Shown: in pieces, positions 18,372-27,988 of the stretch
Numbering within the stretch: the first letter of the stretch is position 1
Layout: each line of letters begins with the position of its first letter
Assembly: GCA_021771915.1 (NCBI GenBank)
Contig: JAETNY010000015.1
Location: forward strand, 1-48,839
Length of the DNA: 48,839 nucleotides
Direction of reading: 5' to 3'
Source of the DNA: Bacillota bacterium
GTDB taxonomy: Bacteria > Bacillota > Dehalobacteriia > UBA4068 > UBA4997
The notes under the pieces: model-generated
Told to the model about the DNA's origin: nothing
Seen by the model: the letters and a program-made list of their open reading frames with translations, nothing else
Database searches by the model: none
Program-made: the position numbers and the translations under genes

Positions 18372-18809
18372 ATGCAACTGAATGATTTGCGCCCGAACGA
18401 GGGCTCCAGGCCGAAGCATGTCCGCAAGGGCCGGGGCATTGGCTCCACGCTGGGTAAAACCAGCGGTCGCGGTCAAAAAGGCCAAAAGGCCAGAAGCGGC
18501 GGTGGGGTTCGCTTGGGTTTTGAGGGCGGCCAGATGCCGATTTATCGCCGGTTGCCCAAACGTGGCTTTAAGAACCACTTCCGCAAGGAGTTTGTGCCGG
18601 TGGCGCTGGCTGATTTGGAGCGTTTTGAAAATGGCACAGTGGTTACAGAGGAGCTGTTGCTGCAAAGTGGTGTTGTCAAGAATAAGCGTGATGGCTTGAA
18701 GGTGTTGGCGAACGGAGAATTGACTAAGCAGCTAACGGTTGCTCTGCCTTGCTCAAAAGCAGCTTCCGATAAGATTGTGGCTGCCGGCGGCAAAGTTGAG
18801 GTGAAATAA
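18372..18809 (+). CDS. rplO: 50S ribosomal protein L15
   Basis: The 145-residue protein has the basic glycine-rich N-terminus ([40 protein letters not shown]) and the globular C-terminus of L15. The secY start follows one base after its stop, indicating coupling. Confidence 0.98.
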   Translation: MQLNDLRPNEGSRPKHVRKGRGIGSTLGKTSGRGQKGQKARSGGGVRLGFEGGQMPIYRRLPKRGFKNHFRKEFVPVALADLERFENGTVVTEELLLQSGVVKNKRDGLKVLANGELTKQLTVALPCSKAASDKIVAAGGKVEVK

Positions 18810-18810
18810 T

Positions 18811-20064
18811 TTGTTAACTACTTTGAAAAATGCCTGGAAGATTGCAGAGCTGCGCAAAAAGATTGTGTTTACGCTGCTGATGTTTGTGGTTTTCCGCATG
18901 GCGGCTCATATCCCGGTACCGGGAATTAGCAAGGACGCTATTGGTGAACTTTTTGGTTCTGACCTCTGGACGTTGATGGATACTTTTTCCGGCGGTTCAT
19001 TGAAATATTTTACGGTTTGCGCTATGGGTATTATGCCTTATATTAACGCTTCAATTATTATGAACCTGTTAACGATTGCCATTCCGTATTTTGAAAATCT
19101 GGCCAGAGAAGGTCAGGAAGGCCGCAAGAAAATGGCGCAGTATACGCGTTATGGTGCAATCGGCCTGGCCTTTTTGCAATCCATCGGTATGACGTTCTAT
19201 ATCAACAGTGCTTTGGAAAACCCCGGCATTTTCAGCTATTTGGTAGTTGCGCTGACCCTGACAGCCGGCACTTGCTTCTTGATGTGGTTAGGTGAATTAA
19301 TCACGGAACATGGTATCGGCAATGGCATTTCACTGATAATTTTTATCGGTATTTTATCCGGTATGCCCAGCACAATTCGTACAATCGTTACTTCTGTGCA
19401 GGGCGGCCAGACCAATATCATCACTGTTATTTTATTTGTTATTCTGGCGGTTTTGATTATCGCCGGCGTGGTATTTATCCAGGAGGCTCAACGTCGTATT
19501 CCGGTTCAGTATGCTAAACGCATGGTGGGTCGTCGTATGTATGGCGGTCAGGGCAGCCATATTCCGATTAAGGTTAACCAGACTGGCGTTATTCCGATTA
19601 TTTTTGCCATGTCGCTGCTGATGTTGCCTGCGGTTTTGGCTGGTTTCTTCCCCAATAACGGCTTCGCGTCCTTTATTGCTGGTATGTTTACCCAGGGTTC
19701 CTGGTTCCACATGTTTATGTATGTACTGCTGATTATCTTCTTCACCTATTTCTACACTGCGGTTACTTTTAACTGTCGTGAAGTGGCGGAGAATTTGCAG
19801 AAGAATGGCGGCTTTATTCCTGGCCTGCGTCCGGGCAAGCCCACTTCTGAGTATTTGGACGGCGTTTTAACCAGAATTACTCTGGCTGGCGCCATTTTCC
19901 TGGCTGCTATTGCTGTTTTGCCTTTCCTGGCCAGCAAACTTTCCGGTCTTAACATCTATTTTGGCGGCACATCGCTGCTGATTGTGGTGGGCGTGGCGTT
20001 GGATACTATGAAGCAGTTGGATAACCAGATTATGGAACGGCAGTATTCTGGATTTATGAAGTAA
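18811..20064 (+). CDS. secY: Preprotein translocase subunit SecY
   Basis: The 417-residue protein forms the Sec channel in the inner membrane. Ten hydrophobic segments are visible. Typical motifs are FRMAAHIPVPGIS near the start, the plug-region NLAREGQEGRKKM, ITEHGIGNGISLIIFIGI and the cytoplasmic loop PGLRPGKPTSEYLD. The start is a TTG at 18811, as in several neighbours. It sits between rplO and adk in the standard Firmicute order. Confidence 0.98.
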   Translation: MLTTLKNAWKIAELRKKIVFTLLMFVVFRMAAHIPVPGISKDAIGELFGSDLWTLMDTFSGGSLKYFTVCAMGIMPYINASIIMNLLTIAIPYFENLAREGQEGRKKMAQYTRYGAIGLAFLQSIGMTFYINSALENPGIFSYLVVALTLTAGTCFLMWLGELITEHGIGNGISLIIFIGILSGMPSTIRTIVTSVQGGQTNIITVILFVILAVLIIAGVVFIQEAQRRIPVQYAKRMVGRRMYGGQGSHIPIKVNQTGVIPIIFAMSLLMLPAVLAGFFPNNGFASFIAGMFTQGSWFHMFMYVLLIIFFTYFYTAVTFNCREVAENLQKNGGFIPGLRPGKPTSEYLDGVLTRITLAGAIFLAAIAVLPFLASKLSGLNIYFGGTSLLIVVGVALDTMKQLDNQIMERQYSGFMK

Positions 20065-20076
20065 GGAGGCGGAACT

Positions 20077-20727
20077 ATGAATATTGTTTTAATGGGGCCG
20101 CCAGGGGCCGGTAAAGGTACCCAGGCCGATGTGATGGCTCGCAACCTCTTTGTACCGCATATTTCCACCGGCGACATTTTCCGTGCCAACATTAAAGCTG
20201 GCACGGAACTGGGTCAGCTGGCTAATCAATATATCAGCAAAGGCGATTTGGTGCCGGACGAGGTGACCATGGGCATGATTAAAGACCGTTTGGCGGAAGA
20301 AGATTGCGCCGAGGGCTTTATTCTTGACGGTCTGCCGCGCACCATTGGCCAGGCTGACGCTCTGGAGGCCATTTTGACCGAACAGGGCAAAAAACTGGAT
20401 AAGGTTGTGAATATTGATGTGCCGGCAGAATTGCTGATTGCTCGCCTGAGCGGCCGGCGCGTTTGCCGCAACTGTTCCCAGACCTATCATTTGGAAAATA
20501 ATCCGCCGACGGAGCCGGGGCGCTGTGATGAATGCGGCGGTGAGCTTTATCAGCGCGCGGACGATTCTGAGGAAACAATCAAAAACCGTCTTGATGTTTA
20601 TATGGCGCAGTCAGAACCGCTGATTGCCTATTATGAGCAAAAAGGTTTGCTGCTTTCTATTAACGGCAACCAGTCCATTAACAATGTGCTGGTTGATATC
20701 GGCAAGGGCCTGAGCCAAAGCTGGTAA
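20077..20727 (+). CDS. adk: Adenylate kinase
   Basis: This enzyme interconverts ATP, AMP and ADP. The 216-residue long-form protein has the P-loop [10 protein letters not shown] (residues 7-16), [13 protein letters not shown] and the lid domain with CRNC and CDEC (about residues 130-155), a four-cysteine zinc site typical of Gram-positive enzymes. It starts 12 bases after secY with AAGGAGG. Confidence 0.98.
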   Translation: MNIVLMGPPGAGKGTQADVMARNLFVPHISTGDIFRANIKAGTELGQLANQYISKGDLVPDEVTMGMIKDRLAEEDCAEGFILDGLPRTIGQADALEAILTEQGKKLDKVVNIDVPAELLIARLSGRRVCRNCSQTYHLENNPPTEPGRCDECGGELYQRADDSEETIKNRLDVYMAQSEPLIAYYEQKGLLLSINGNQSINNVLVDIGKGLSQSW

Positions 20728-20764
20728 GCCGGTGAGTATTTTTGAGAAAAAAGGCGGCAGAAAT

Positions 20765-21517
20765 ATGGGAATGATTACCATAAAAAATCGGGACGACCTG
20801 GCGAAAATACGCAAAGCCGGACACATTGTGGCCGAGGTTTTTGAGTTGATGCAGGAAATGGTTCGCCCGGGGGTTACCACGGCGGAGTTGAACAAGGCAG
20901 CAGAAGCGCTGATTAAACGACGCAACGCCACCGCCCCTACCAGGGGATATGCCGGGTTTCCGGCTGGCACCTGCATATCGGTTAACCAGGAGGTTATTCA
21001 TGGAATACCGGGGCGCAGGATTTTGCAGGAAGGCGATATTGTTTCCGTAGACGTGGTTGTGCAGCTTAACGGCTTTTGCAGTGACGGCGCGCGCACTTAT
21101 GCGGTGGGTAAAATTGCGCCGGATATTCAGCATTTGCTGGACGTTACACAGCTTTGTTTGGCTGAGGGCATTAAACAGGCCATAATTGGCAACCGTTTGG
21201 GTGATATTGGCAGCCGGGTGCAGCAGATTGCCGAGGCTGAGGGCTATGGCGTGGTACGTGATTACGTTGGCCATGGCATTGGCCGGGAGATGCACGAGGC
21301 GCCCGATGTGCCCAATTATGGCGTGGCCGGGCGCGGTCTGCGTCTGGTGAACGGCATGGTGCTGGCTATTGAGCCCATGATTACCATGGGTACGCATGAA
21401 GTTTACTGCCTGAACGACGGCTGGACGGTGGTAACCAAGGACGCACGTCCATCGGCGCATTTTGAAAACACTGTGGCAATTACGCCCGATGGCCCCCAGA
21501 TTATGACAACGCTGTGA
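20765..21517 (+). CDS. map: Methionine aminopeptidase type I
   Basis: The enzyme removes the N-terminal methionine of nascent proteins. The 250-residue pita-bread protein shows the metal ligands in order: VSVDVVVQLNGFCSDGAR (two Asp), GHGIGREMHEAP (His), AIEPMITMG (Glu) and the final HFENTVAIT (Glu). The ATG at 20765 is chosen over an upstream GTG at 20732, because AAAGGCGG is near and the length is normal. Confidence 0.97.
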   Translation: MGMITIKNRDDLAKIRKAGHIVAEVFELMQEMVRPGVTTAELNKAAEALIKRRNATAPTRGYAGFPAGTCISVNQEVIHGIPGRRILQEGDIVSVDVVVQLNGFCSDGARTYAVGKIAPDIQHLLDVTQLCLAEGIKQAIIGNRLGDIGSRVQQIAEAEGYGVVRDYVGHGIGREMHEAPDVPNYGVAGRGLRLVNGMVLAIEPMITMGTHEVYCLNDGWTVVTKDARPSAHFENTVAITPDGPQIMTTL

Positions 21518-21526
21518 GGTGATGGC

Positions 21527-21886
21527 ATGACGGAGGCATTTAATCAAAATCAGCTGCAAGTTGGTCAGCTGGTGCGTTCTCGGGCTGGCCGGGATTTAGG
21601 CTGTTATTATCTGGTTTATAAACTGGAAAAGCCGCGTAAGAAAGGCGGCTCAGTGCAGGTTTGGCTGGTAGACGGGCGTGGGCGCACGATCGTTAATCCC
21701 AAGCTTAAAAATCCCCGACATTTACAGCGGACGCGGCTGGTGGCAACGGAATTTGCCGCAAGGGTTAAGGCCGGCAAATGTACGCCGGAGGATATCCGGG
21801 CGGCAATGAATATGCTGCTGGCTGATGAAAGCGCAGTGTCGCAAAAAAATCCTGATGAGGAGGCATTGGCGAATGTCGAAAGTTGA
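21527..21886 (+). CDS. KOW-domain RNA-binding protein
   Basis: The 119-residue protein starts with a KOW-like stretch ([25 protein letters not shown], in pieces) and [27 protein letters not shown]. Such L14e-like KOW proteins lie between map and infA in many Clostridia and Negativicutes and are thought to bind RNA or ribosomes. The tail is acidic and less conserved. Its last 14 bases overlap infA. The family call is reasonable, but the molecular role is unknown. Confidence 0.75.
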   Translation: MTEAFNQNQLQVGQLVRSRAGRDLGCYYLVYKLEKPRKKGGSVQVWLVDGRGRTIVNPKLKNPRHLQRTRLVATEFAARVKAGKCTPEDIRAAMNMLLADESAVSQKNPDEEALANVES

Positions 21887-22091
21887 TGAAATAGAAGTAA
21901 GTGGTACCGTTATAGACCCACTGCCTAACGCGATGTTTAAAGTGGAATTGGAAAACGGGCACGTTGTTTTGGCACATGTTTCCGGGAAAATCAGGATGAA
22001 TTATATTCGCATTCTGCCGGGTGATAAGGTTACGGTGGCTTTGAGCCCTTATGACCTACAACGTGGACGCATTGTTTATCGTTATAAATAA
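21873..22091 (+). CDS. infA: Translation initiation factor IF-1
   Basis: The 72-residue OB-fold protein has [39 protein letters not shown] and the C-terminal [16 protein letters not shown], nearly the universal IF-1. It occupies the A site during initiation. The ATG at 21873 lies within the end of the KOW gene, with GAGGAGG upstream. Confidence 0.98.
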   Translation: MSKVDEIEVSGTVIDPLPNAMFKVELENGHVVLAHVSGKIRMNYIRILPGDKVTVALSPYDLQRGRIVYRYK

Positions 22092-22138
22092 TAATTTAGA
22101 TAAAGTGTTTTTATGTGCCTAAGTAGGAGGTTACAATA

Positions 22139-22252
22139 ATGAAAGTTCGTGCTTCGGCCAAGCCCATTTGTGAAAAATGCAAAGTGATTAAACGGCGCGG
22201 CACCGTTATGGTGATTTGCTCCAACCCCAAGCATAAACAAAAACAGGGCTAA
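22139..22252 (+). CDS. rpmJ: 50S ribosomal protein L36, zinc type
   Basis: This 37-residue gene reads [20 protein letters not shown] and then [17 protein letters not shown]. It has the C-C-C-H zinc ligands (Cys11, Cys14, Cys27 and His32) of the zinc form. TAGGAGG precedes the ATG. It is in its usual place between infA and rpsM. Confidence 0.98.
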   Translation: MKVRASAKPICEKCKVIKRRGTVMVICSNPKHKQKQG

Positions 22253-22370
22253 TGGCATTATATAGTAAAAAATGTTCATTTATTATAAATGCGTGCGGCG
22301 GCAGCGCTGCGGCGCGCGAATAAGTTGATGATATCAGCTATATTTTCATCTATAATTTGGAGGTGTAGGA
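22253..22370 (+). other. Spacer before rpsM with GC-rich hairpin and possible promoter
   Basis: The gap contains a GC-rich fold centred on CGGCAGCGCTGCGG (about 22300-22313), then TTGATG (22325-22330) and TATAAT (22351-22356) spaced by 20 bases. This may be an internal promoter or a ribosomal-protein binding site at the start of the alpha operon section. Confidence 0.35.
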
Positions 22371-22742
22371 ATGGCTCGTATTGCTGGTGTAGACTTGCCC
22401 AGAGATAAAAGAGTTGAAATCGGCCTGACATACATCTTCGGTGTTGGTTTACCGACCTCACAGAAGGTGTTGAAAGAAGCCGGGGTCAATCCGGATACTC
22501 GCGTTAAGGATTTGACCGATGATGAAGTTGGCCGTATCCGTGAAGTTTTGGATAAAACTGCACAGGTTGAAGGCGATTTGCGCAGAGAGATTGCGCTGAA
22601 CATCAAGAGATTGACAGAGATTGGCTGCTACCGTGGACAGAGACATCGCCGCGGCCTGCCGGTGCGTGGTCAGAATACCAAAAACAATGCTCGCACACGT
22701 AAAGGTCCGAAGCGTACTGTTAGCGGTAAACGCAAGAAATAA
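22371..22742 (+). CDS. rpsM: 30S ribosomal protein S13
   Basis: The 123-residue protein shows [20 protein letters not shown], the helix-hairpin-helix part near [11 protein letters not shown], and the basic tail [15 protein letters not shown]13 links the 30S head with the 50S subunit. GGAGGTG precedes the ATG. Confidence 0.98.
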   Translation: MARIAGVDLPRDKRVEIGLTYIFGVGLPTSQKVLKEAGVNPDTRVKDLTDDEVGRIREVLDKTAQVEGDLRREIALNIKRLTEIGCYRGQRHRRGLPVRGQNTKNNARTRKGPKRTVSGKRKK

Positions 22743-22760
22743 GGAAAGGGGGTTATCTAA

Positions 22761-23147
22761 TTGGCTCGCAGACAAATTCGTAAGAGAAAAGAAAAGAAGA
22801 ATATTGAGTTTGGGGTTGCGCATATTCAGTCAACCTTTAACAATACAATTATCACGATTACTGATAAAGCCGGCAATGCCATTGCCTGGTCCAGTGCTGG
22901 CGCGCAGGGCTTTAAGGGTTCTCGTAAAAGCACTCCTTTTGCCGCCCAGCAGGCTGCTGATGTGGCTGCCAAGGAGGCTATGGTGCATGGTCTGAAGCAG
23001 GTTGAGTGTCTGGTTAAAGGCCCGGGCTCCGGCAGAGAAGCGGCAATCCGCGCTTTGCAGAGCGCTGGTTTGGAAATCAGCATGATTAAGGATGTTACTC
23101 CCATTCCGCATAATGGGTGTCGTCCTCCCAAAAGAAGAAGAGTTTAA
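22761..23147 (+). CDS. rpsK: 30S ribosomal protein S11
   Basis: The 128-residue protein has [32 protein letters not shown] and [13 protein letters not shown], the S11 hallmarks. It starts at a TTG (22761) with AAAGGGGG upstream. It forms part of the 30S platform. Confidence 0.98.
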   Translation: MARRQIRKRKEKKNIEFGVAHIQSTFNNTIITITDKAGNAIAWSSAGAQGFKGSRKSTPFAAQQAADVAAKEAMVHGLKQVECLVKGPGSGREAAIRALQSAGLEISMIKDVTPIPHNGCRPPKRRRV

Positions 23148-23177
23148 TTTACGGGTAAAGGAGGAAAAAATCGCATT

Positions 23178-23771
23178 ATGGCAAAAAATATGCAGCCTGT
23201 GTTGAAAAGAGCTAGAACTCTGGGCATCGAGCCGGGCTTTGTAGGCGTTTATAAAAAATCTAAAAGAAAACCCAAGCAGAACAGACGCAAGCCGAGCAAC
23301 TATGCTTTGCAGCTGACTGAGAAGCAGAAGGTTAAATTTGTTTACGGTATTTTGGAAAAACAGCTGAGAAGAACTTTCGCCAAGGCCGAAAAGCAATCCG
23401 GTAATGTGGGTGAGAACCTGTTGGTATTGCTGGAACGCCGCATGGATAACGTGGTGTATCGTTTGGGTCTGGCCGGCACTCGCCGGGAGGCTAAACAGCT
23501 GGTTTCTCATGCTCATTTCACCTTGAATGGTAAAAAAATGAATATTCCTTCCGCCACCCTGAAAGTTGGCGATGTTATTGCAGTACGTGAAAAGAGTCTG
23601 CAATCTCCCAAATTTAAGGCGTTGGCGGAAAATCTTAAAGGCAAGGCCACTCCGGCCTGGTTGGAGCTTGACGCTAACAACATGACCGGCAAAATTGTGG
23701 CGATGCCTGCTCGCGCGGACGTTGACGCGCCGATTACCGAGCAGCTTATCGTTGAATTCTACTCCCGCTAA
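23178..23771 (+). CDS. rpsD: 30S ribosomal protein S4, zinc-free form
   Basis: The 197-residue protein has the S4 fold (SNYALQLTEKQKVKFVYGIL, then the S4 RNA-binding domain with LERRMDNVVYRLG and QLVSHAHFTLNGK). The N-terminus lacks the four cysteines of zinc-type S4. S4 starts 30S assembly. Its place between rpsK and rpoA follows the clostridial order. Confidence 0.97.
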   Translation: MAKNMQPVLKRARTLGIEPGFVGVYKKSKRKPKQNRRKPSNYALQLTEKQKVKFVYGILEKQLRRTFAKAEKQSGNVGENLLVLLERRMDNVVYRLGLAGTRREAKQLVSHAHFTLNGKKMNIPSATLKVGDVIAVREKSLQSPKFKALAENLKGKATPAWLELDANNMTGKIVAMPARADVDAPITEQLIVEFYSR

Positions 23772-23825
23772 GCATAGTATCTGGTGTGTAATAAAGTGGC
23801 TTTTGAATAAGGGGGCAATATATAA

Positions 23826-24773
23826 ATGTTTGGAATTGAAAAACCCAAAATCCAATGTGTCGAGATGTCGGATAACCATTCGCATGGAACTTTTGTAGTC
23901 GAGCCGTTGGAAAAAGGTTATGGGATTACGCTTGGTAATTCTTTGAGGAGAGTGTTATTGTCTTCTTTACCTGGCGCTGCCGTGTCCTCTGTGCAGATTG
24001 ACGGCGTTTTGCATGAGTTTACAACTATTCCTGGCGTTGTGGAAGATGTTGCGGATATTATTCTGAACCTTAAAGGGCTTTCAGTGCGCGTTTATGGCTC
24101 AGAGGAGCAGGTTATTTACATCGAAGCAAACGGCCCTTGTGAGGTTACGGCGGCAGATATCCGCGTTAACTCTGATGTGGAAATTTTGAACCCGGAGCAT
24201 CACATTGCCACGCTGGACAGCGACGGCAGCTTGTTTATGTCAATTACGGTCAACAAGGGCCGCGGCTATGTCAGCGCCGAGAAAAATAAAAAAGAGGGCC
24301 AGCCGATAGGGGTTATCCCGGTGGATTCTCTGTTCTCTCCGGTGGTTAAGGTTAATTTCCGGGTGGAGAATACGCGTGTTGGCCAACACACTGATTTTGA
24401 CAAGCTGACGCTGGACGTTTGGACTGACGCCACCATTACGCCAGATGAGGCTATTAGCAGCAGCGCGCGCATTTTAACTGATTATTTGCAGCTGTTTGCC
24501 AACCTCTCTGATAACGTGCCGGACGCTATCGGGTTGATTGACCCGGAAGACGACGGCCGTGATAAGCTTTTGGAGATGGCCATTGATGAGTTGGACCTGT
24601 CGGTTCGTTCATCAAACTGTCTGCATCGTGCCGGCATCAATACTGTGCAGGAATTAATTCAGCGCTCCGAGGAAGATATGATGAAGGTGCGCAATCTGGG
24701 CCGCAAATCTCTGGAGGAAGTTATCAACAAACTGGCTGAGATGGATTTGTCGCTTAGAACCGGTGATGAATAA
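23826..24773 (+). CDS. rpoA: RNA polymerase alpha subunit
   Basis: The 315-residue protein has the N-terminal dimerisation domain ([20 protein letters not shown], about residues 33-52) and the C-terminal domain that contacts UP elements and activators ([18 protein letters not shown] and [13 protein letters not shown], about 255-300). The ATG at 23826 follows AAGGGGG. Confidence 0.98.
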   Translation: MFGIEKPKIQCVEMSDNHSHGTFVVEPLEKGYGITLGNSLRRVLLSSLPGAAVSSVQIDGVLHEFTTIPGVVEDVADIILNLKGLSVRVYGSEEQVIYIEANGPCEVTAADIRVNSDVEILNPEHHIATLDSDGSLFMSITVNKGRGYVSAEKNKKEGQPIGVIPVDSLFSPVVKVNFRVENTRVGQHTDFDKLTLDVWTDATITPDEAISSSARILTDYLQLFANLSDNVPDAIGLIDPEDDGRDKLLEMAIDELDLSVRSSNCLHRAGINTVQELIQRSEEDMMKVRNLGRKSLEEVINKLAEMDLSLRTGDE

Positions 24774-24802
24774 AAATTTTTACTGAATTAGGAGGAGCAT
24801 AA

Positions 24803-25141
24803 ATGGCTTACCGTAAACTGGGTGTGAAAAGTGCACACCGCCGGGCAATGCTGCGGAACATGACGACCTCTCTGCTGAAAGAGGGGCAGATTGAAACAAC
24901 AGTTACCCGGGCAAAAGAAGTGCGCTCCACAACCGAAAAAATGATTACCCTGGGCAAACGCGGCGATTTGCATGCTCGTCGTCAGGCCTTGGCATATATT
25001 AAAGAAGAAGATGTGGTGCGCCGCGTTTTTGATGAGTTGGCTTCCAAATATGCTGACCGTCAGGGCGGTTACACTCGCATTATTAAAACCGGCACTCGCA
25101 AAGGCGATGGTGCGCCGATGGCTATTATTGAGCTGGTTTAA
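24803..25141 (+). CDS. rplQ: 50S ribosomal protein L17
   Basis: The 112-residue protein begins [18 protein letters not shown] and ends [19 protein letters not shown], typical of L17. It is the last gene of the ribosomal cluster; AGGAGG precedes the ATG. A structured stretch and a terminator follow. Confidence 0.98.
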   Translation: MAYRKLGVKSAHRRAMLRNMTTSLLKEGQIETTVTRAKEVRSTTEKMITLGKRGDLHARRQALAYIKEEDVVRRVFDELASKYADRQGGYTRIIKTGTRKGDGAPMAIIELV

Positions 25142-25210
25142 TTTGTTTAATTGAGTGGTCTGCTTTTTGGTGTAAATGCCTGAACAGCTGACGATTTGAA
25201 AAAAGGAGTC

Positions 25211-25286
25211 AGCGTTTAGCAAGCGCCATTTCAACCAAATGCACGCTTTAGAATGGCAACTGGTTGAATCCACGGCCGCAGACGCT
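25211..25286 (+). ncRNA. Candidate structured RNA downstream of rplQ
   Basis: AGCGT (25211-25215) and ACGCT (25282-25286) can close a fold. Inside it GCCATT (25225-25230) pairs with AATGGC (25252-25257), and TTCAACCA (25230-25237) pairs with TGGTTGAA (25261-25268). The two inner pairings cross, so they form a pseudoknot or alternative states. The stretch has no ORF and lies just before an intrinsic terminator. It may be a 3'-UTR RNA or a leader-like element; I do not recognise a known class. Confidence 0.35.
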
Positions 25287-25304
25287 TAAAAAATTTAATA
25301 AAAA

Positions 25305-25342
25305 GGAAGCATCTTACCGTCCACTTAGATGCTTCTTTTTTT
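25305..25342 (+). terminator. Terminator of the ribosomal cluster
   Basis: GAAGCATCT (25306-25314) pairs with AGATGCTTC (25327-25335), followed by seven T. It is strong and separates rplQ from the ECF genes. Confidence 0.9.
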
Positions 25343-25398
25343 GTATATATTCCCTTGGCAAACAGCGGCTTTTGTTGTTTACATTTCTAAAACAAATA

Positions 25399-25427
25399 TT
25401 GACATTTCCCAGAATTGTATTTATAAT
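25399..25427 (+). promoter_or_regulatory. Promoter of the ecfA1-ecfA2-ecfT operon
   Basis: A consensus TTGACA (25399-25404) and TATAAT (25422-25427) are 17 bases apart, 39 bases before ecfA1. Confidence 0.85.
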
Positions 25428-25466
25428 AGGAACTGTACTTTAAAAAATGCAGCCGGAGGGAGATAA

Positions 25467-26267
25467 ATGTTCAAACTGGAAGATGTTTGCTATGGCTATA
25501 CTGATGGGCGGCTGGCTTTGAACAAGGTGAATTTGCAGGTGCGGCCAGGAGAATGGCTGGCCGTTTTGGGCGCTAATGGCAGCGGCAAAAGCACTCTGGC
25601 GCGTCATTTGAATGGTTTGCTGCGTGCCGGCTCCGGCCGGGTGCTGGTGGCCGGGCGGCTGGTGGAGGATTATCAAAATTTGCAAGATTTGCGCCGGTTG
25701 GTGGGCATTGTGTTTCAAAACCCCGATAATCAGATTGTCGGCAACAGCGTGGAGGAGGACGTGGCCTTTGGGCTGGAAAATTTAGGCGTGCCGCGGCCGG
25801 AAATGCGTGAGCGTATTGCCTGGGCGTTACAGCTGGTGGGGCTGTCCGGTCGGGAAAAGGTTGACCCGTCTGCGCTTTCCGGTGGCCAGAAGCAGCGTCT
25901 GGCGATTGCCGGGGCGCTTGCTATGCAGCCTAAAGCGCTTTTGCTGGACGAAGCTACTTCCATGCTTGACCCAGTGGGTGTGGCGGAGGTTTTGCAGGTT
26001 TTGCAGGGCCTGCATGCGCAGGGGCTGACTATTGTGATGATTACGCATAACATGAGCGAGGTTTTATATACGGATAGGGCGGTAGTAATGGCCGAGGGGC
26101 GGCTGCTTCTGGATAAACCACCGCAGGAACTTTTTGCGCACACTAAAGATTTGGCGCAGTGGCATATTGAATTGCCGGGCGTGACGCAGCTGGGTAATCT
26201 GTTGGGCGTGTCTGGTTGTCTGGATTTAACGCAGCTGCTTGATGCTTTGAGTAAGGAGGCCGTTTAA
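25467..26267 (+). CDS. ecfA1: ECF transporter ATPase EcfA1
   Basis: One of the two ATPases that energise vitamin and metal uptake by exchangeable S-components. The 266-residue ABC protein has Walker A GANGSGKST (about residues 36-44), Q-loop FQNPDNQIVG, signature LSGGQKQRLAIAGAL, Walker B ALLLDEATSMLD and the H-loop ITHNMSE. Its stop overlaps the ecfA2 start by one base. No S-component gene is in the window, so the module probably serves several. Confidence 0.96.
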   Translation: MFKLEDVCYGYTDGRLALNKVNLQVRPGEWLAVLGANGSGKSTLARHLNGLLRAGSGRVLVAGRLVEDYQNLQDLRRLVGIVFQNPDNQIVGNSVEEDVAFGLENLGVPRPEMRERIAWALQLVGLSGREKVDPSALSGGQKQRLAIAGALAMQPKALLLDEATSMLDPVGVAEVLQVLQGLHAQGLTIVMITHNMSEVLYTDRAVVMAEGRLLLDKPPQELFAHTKDLAQWHIELPGVTQLGNLLGVSGCLDLTQLLDALSKEAV

Positions 26268-27148
26268 TGGCTTTGCGTTTGCAAAATGTTTGCTGCCGTT
26301 ATGGCGGTGATGGGCCGGTGCAGGTTACGGCCGTGCAAGATATCAATTTAACGGTGGAACAGGGCGAAATTGTGGGTCTGGTTGGACATACCGGCAGTGG
26401 CAAAAGCACTTTGGCGCAGCTTATCTGCGGCCTTATCGCTGCCGACGATGGAGAAATCTGGTTAGACGATGTATGCCTTACCGGGCGCAAAAAACCCCGG
26501 GCGGCCGTGTTGGTGCAGCATGTTGGGATGGTGTTTCAATATCCGGAGCATCAGCTTTTTGCGGAAACAGTGGCGCAAGAGTTGGCTTATGGGCCGGAAA
26601 ATCTGGGCTGGCCGCCGAAAAAAATTCAGCAGGCTGTGCAGGAACTGGCAGAGCGTTTGGGTTTGTCCGGTCAGTTGGAGAGCAGCCCTTATCAGCTTTC
26701 CGGCGGCGAAAAACGCAAGGTGGCTTTGGCCAGCGTTTTGATTATGCAGCCGCCGCTTTTGCTGTTGGACGAACCGTTTGTCGGGCTGGACGCTTTGGCG
26801 CGGCAGGATTTTTTACAGCTGCTGTTGACCTGGCAGCAGGCTAACAACAGCACAATTATTTGTATCAGTCATGATATTGATTTGCTGGCCAGTTTTTGTC
26901 AGCGGCTGGTGGTGCTGCAAGGCGGCCGTTTGCGTCTGGATAAGCCGGTGCGCGAGGCGTTTAATGAGGTGGAACTGTTGGAGCAATGCGGCGTGCGTCT
27001 GCCCCTGGCGCGGCGAGCTGTTTTGGCGGCGCGTGCGCGTGGCTGGCAGTTGTCGGCGGACGCTTTAACGCTGGCCGAAGCCGCACAGGCGCTTCAAGCC
27101 AGAAAGGTCGGCGCAGGCCTGAAGGTGGGTGAAAAAATTGGGCGCTAA
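26267..27148 (+). CDS. ecfA2: ECF transporter ATPase EcfA2
   Basis: The second ATPase of the heterodimer, 293 residues, has Walker A GHTGSGKST (about residues 39-47), Q-loop FQYPEHQLF, signature LSGGEKRKVALASVL, Walker B LLLLDEPFVGLD and H-loop ISHDID. The C-terminal 60 residues are Ala/Arg-rich and less conserved. It overlaps ecfA1 by one base and ecfT by 20 bases. Confidence 0.96.
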   Translation: MALRLQNVCCRYGGDGPVQVTAVQDINLTVEQGEIVGLVGHTGSGKSTLAQLICGLIAADDGEIWLDDVCLTGRKKPRAAVLVQHVGMVFQYPEHQLFAETVAQELAYGPENLGWPPKKIQQAVQELAERLGLSGQLESSPYQLSGGEKRKVALASVLIMQPPLLLLDEPFVGLDALARQDFLQLLLTWQQANNSTIICISHDIDLLASFCQRLVVLQGGRLRLDKPVREAFNEVELLEQCGVRLPLARRAVLAARARGWQLSADALTLAEAAQALQARKVGAGLKVGEKIGR

Positions 27149-27959
27149 AAAAGGCGGTGTCCGCTTTGGTTCATATTATCCGGTTAATTCGCTGATACAT
27201 CGGCTTGACCCACGCGCTAAAATTTTGGCTATGCTGATTTTTATGCTTGGCATATTTATGGTTAACAAGTTCTGGGTTTTTGGTTTGGTTTATCTGTTCG
27301 GCTTTATTATGCTGGCGTTGGCGCATATTCCGCCTGGCAAAGCCCTGAGCAGCGTGCGCGGTCTGTTGGTTTTGCTGCTGTTTACCTCGCTGATTAATAT
27401 GTTTTTTACGCCCGGCGAGCAAATTCTTTGGCAGTATGGGCCGCTGCATTTGACCATGGAGGGGTTGGTGCGCAGTGGTTTGATGCTGTTGCGTCTGGTG
27501 GCGTTGATTGCTTTTTCTGGCCTGTTGACATTTACCACTACGCCGATTGAACTGGCCGACGCTCTGGAAAGTCTGTTAAAACCCTTTCAGCGTTTGGGTA
27601 TGCCGGTTCATGAGTTCGCCATGATGATGACGATTGCCCTGCGCTTTATTCCGGTGCTGCTTGAGGAGGCCGATAAAATTGTTAAGGCTCAGCGCAGCCG
27701 GGGCGCTGATTTTAGCAGCGGCAGTCTGAAACGCCGCTTAAACAGCATTATTGCCGTAATTGTGCCGCTGCTTTATAACGCTTTAAAGCGCGCCGATGAT
27801 TTGGCGATTGCCATGGAAGCGCGCGCTTATATCGGCGGCGAGGGCAGAGTCAGCCTGCGCGAACTGCAATGGCGGTTGACTGACGGACTGGCGCTGGCAA
27901 CAGTGCTGCTGTTTGTGGTTTTCCTGTTCGTCAGCCATTGGTTGAAATGGGGCATTTAA
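27129..27959 (+). CDS. ecfT: ECF transporter transmembrane subunit EcfT
   Basis: The 276-residue membrane scaffold joins the ATPases to S-components. It shows the N-terminal SLIHRLDPRAKI, about five to six hydrophobic segments, and the two coupling motifs near QRSRGADF (about residue 185) and AMEARAY (about 230). The GTG start lies inside ecfA2 with a weak AAGGTG site, so it depends on coupling. Confidence 0.95.
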   Translation: MKKLGAKKGGVRFGSYYPVNSLIHRLDPRAKILAMLIFMLGIFMVNKFWVFGLVYLFGFIMLALAHIPPGKALSSVRGLLVLLLFTSLINMFFTPGEQILWQYGPLHLTMEGLVRSGLMLLRLVALIAFSGLLTFTTTPIELADALESLLKPFQRLGMPVHEFAMMMTIALRFIPVLLEEADKIVKAQRSRGADFSSGSLKRRLNSIIAVIVPLLYNALKRADDLAIAMEARAYIGGEGRVSLRELQWRLTDGLALATVLLFVVFLFVSHWLKWGI

Positions 27960-27988
27960 TATTTTAAGCGATGAGAGGGTGTTTGATA

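Noticed and set aside
22830-23885. A 351-residue reverse-strand frame across rpsK and rpsD
   Set aside because: It runs antisense to two certain ribosomal protein genes and shows no recognisable domain.
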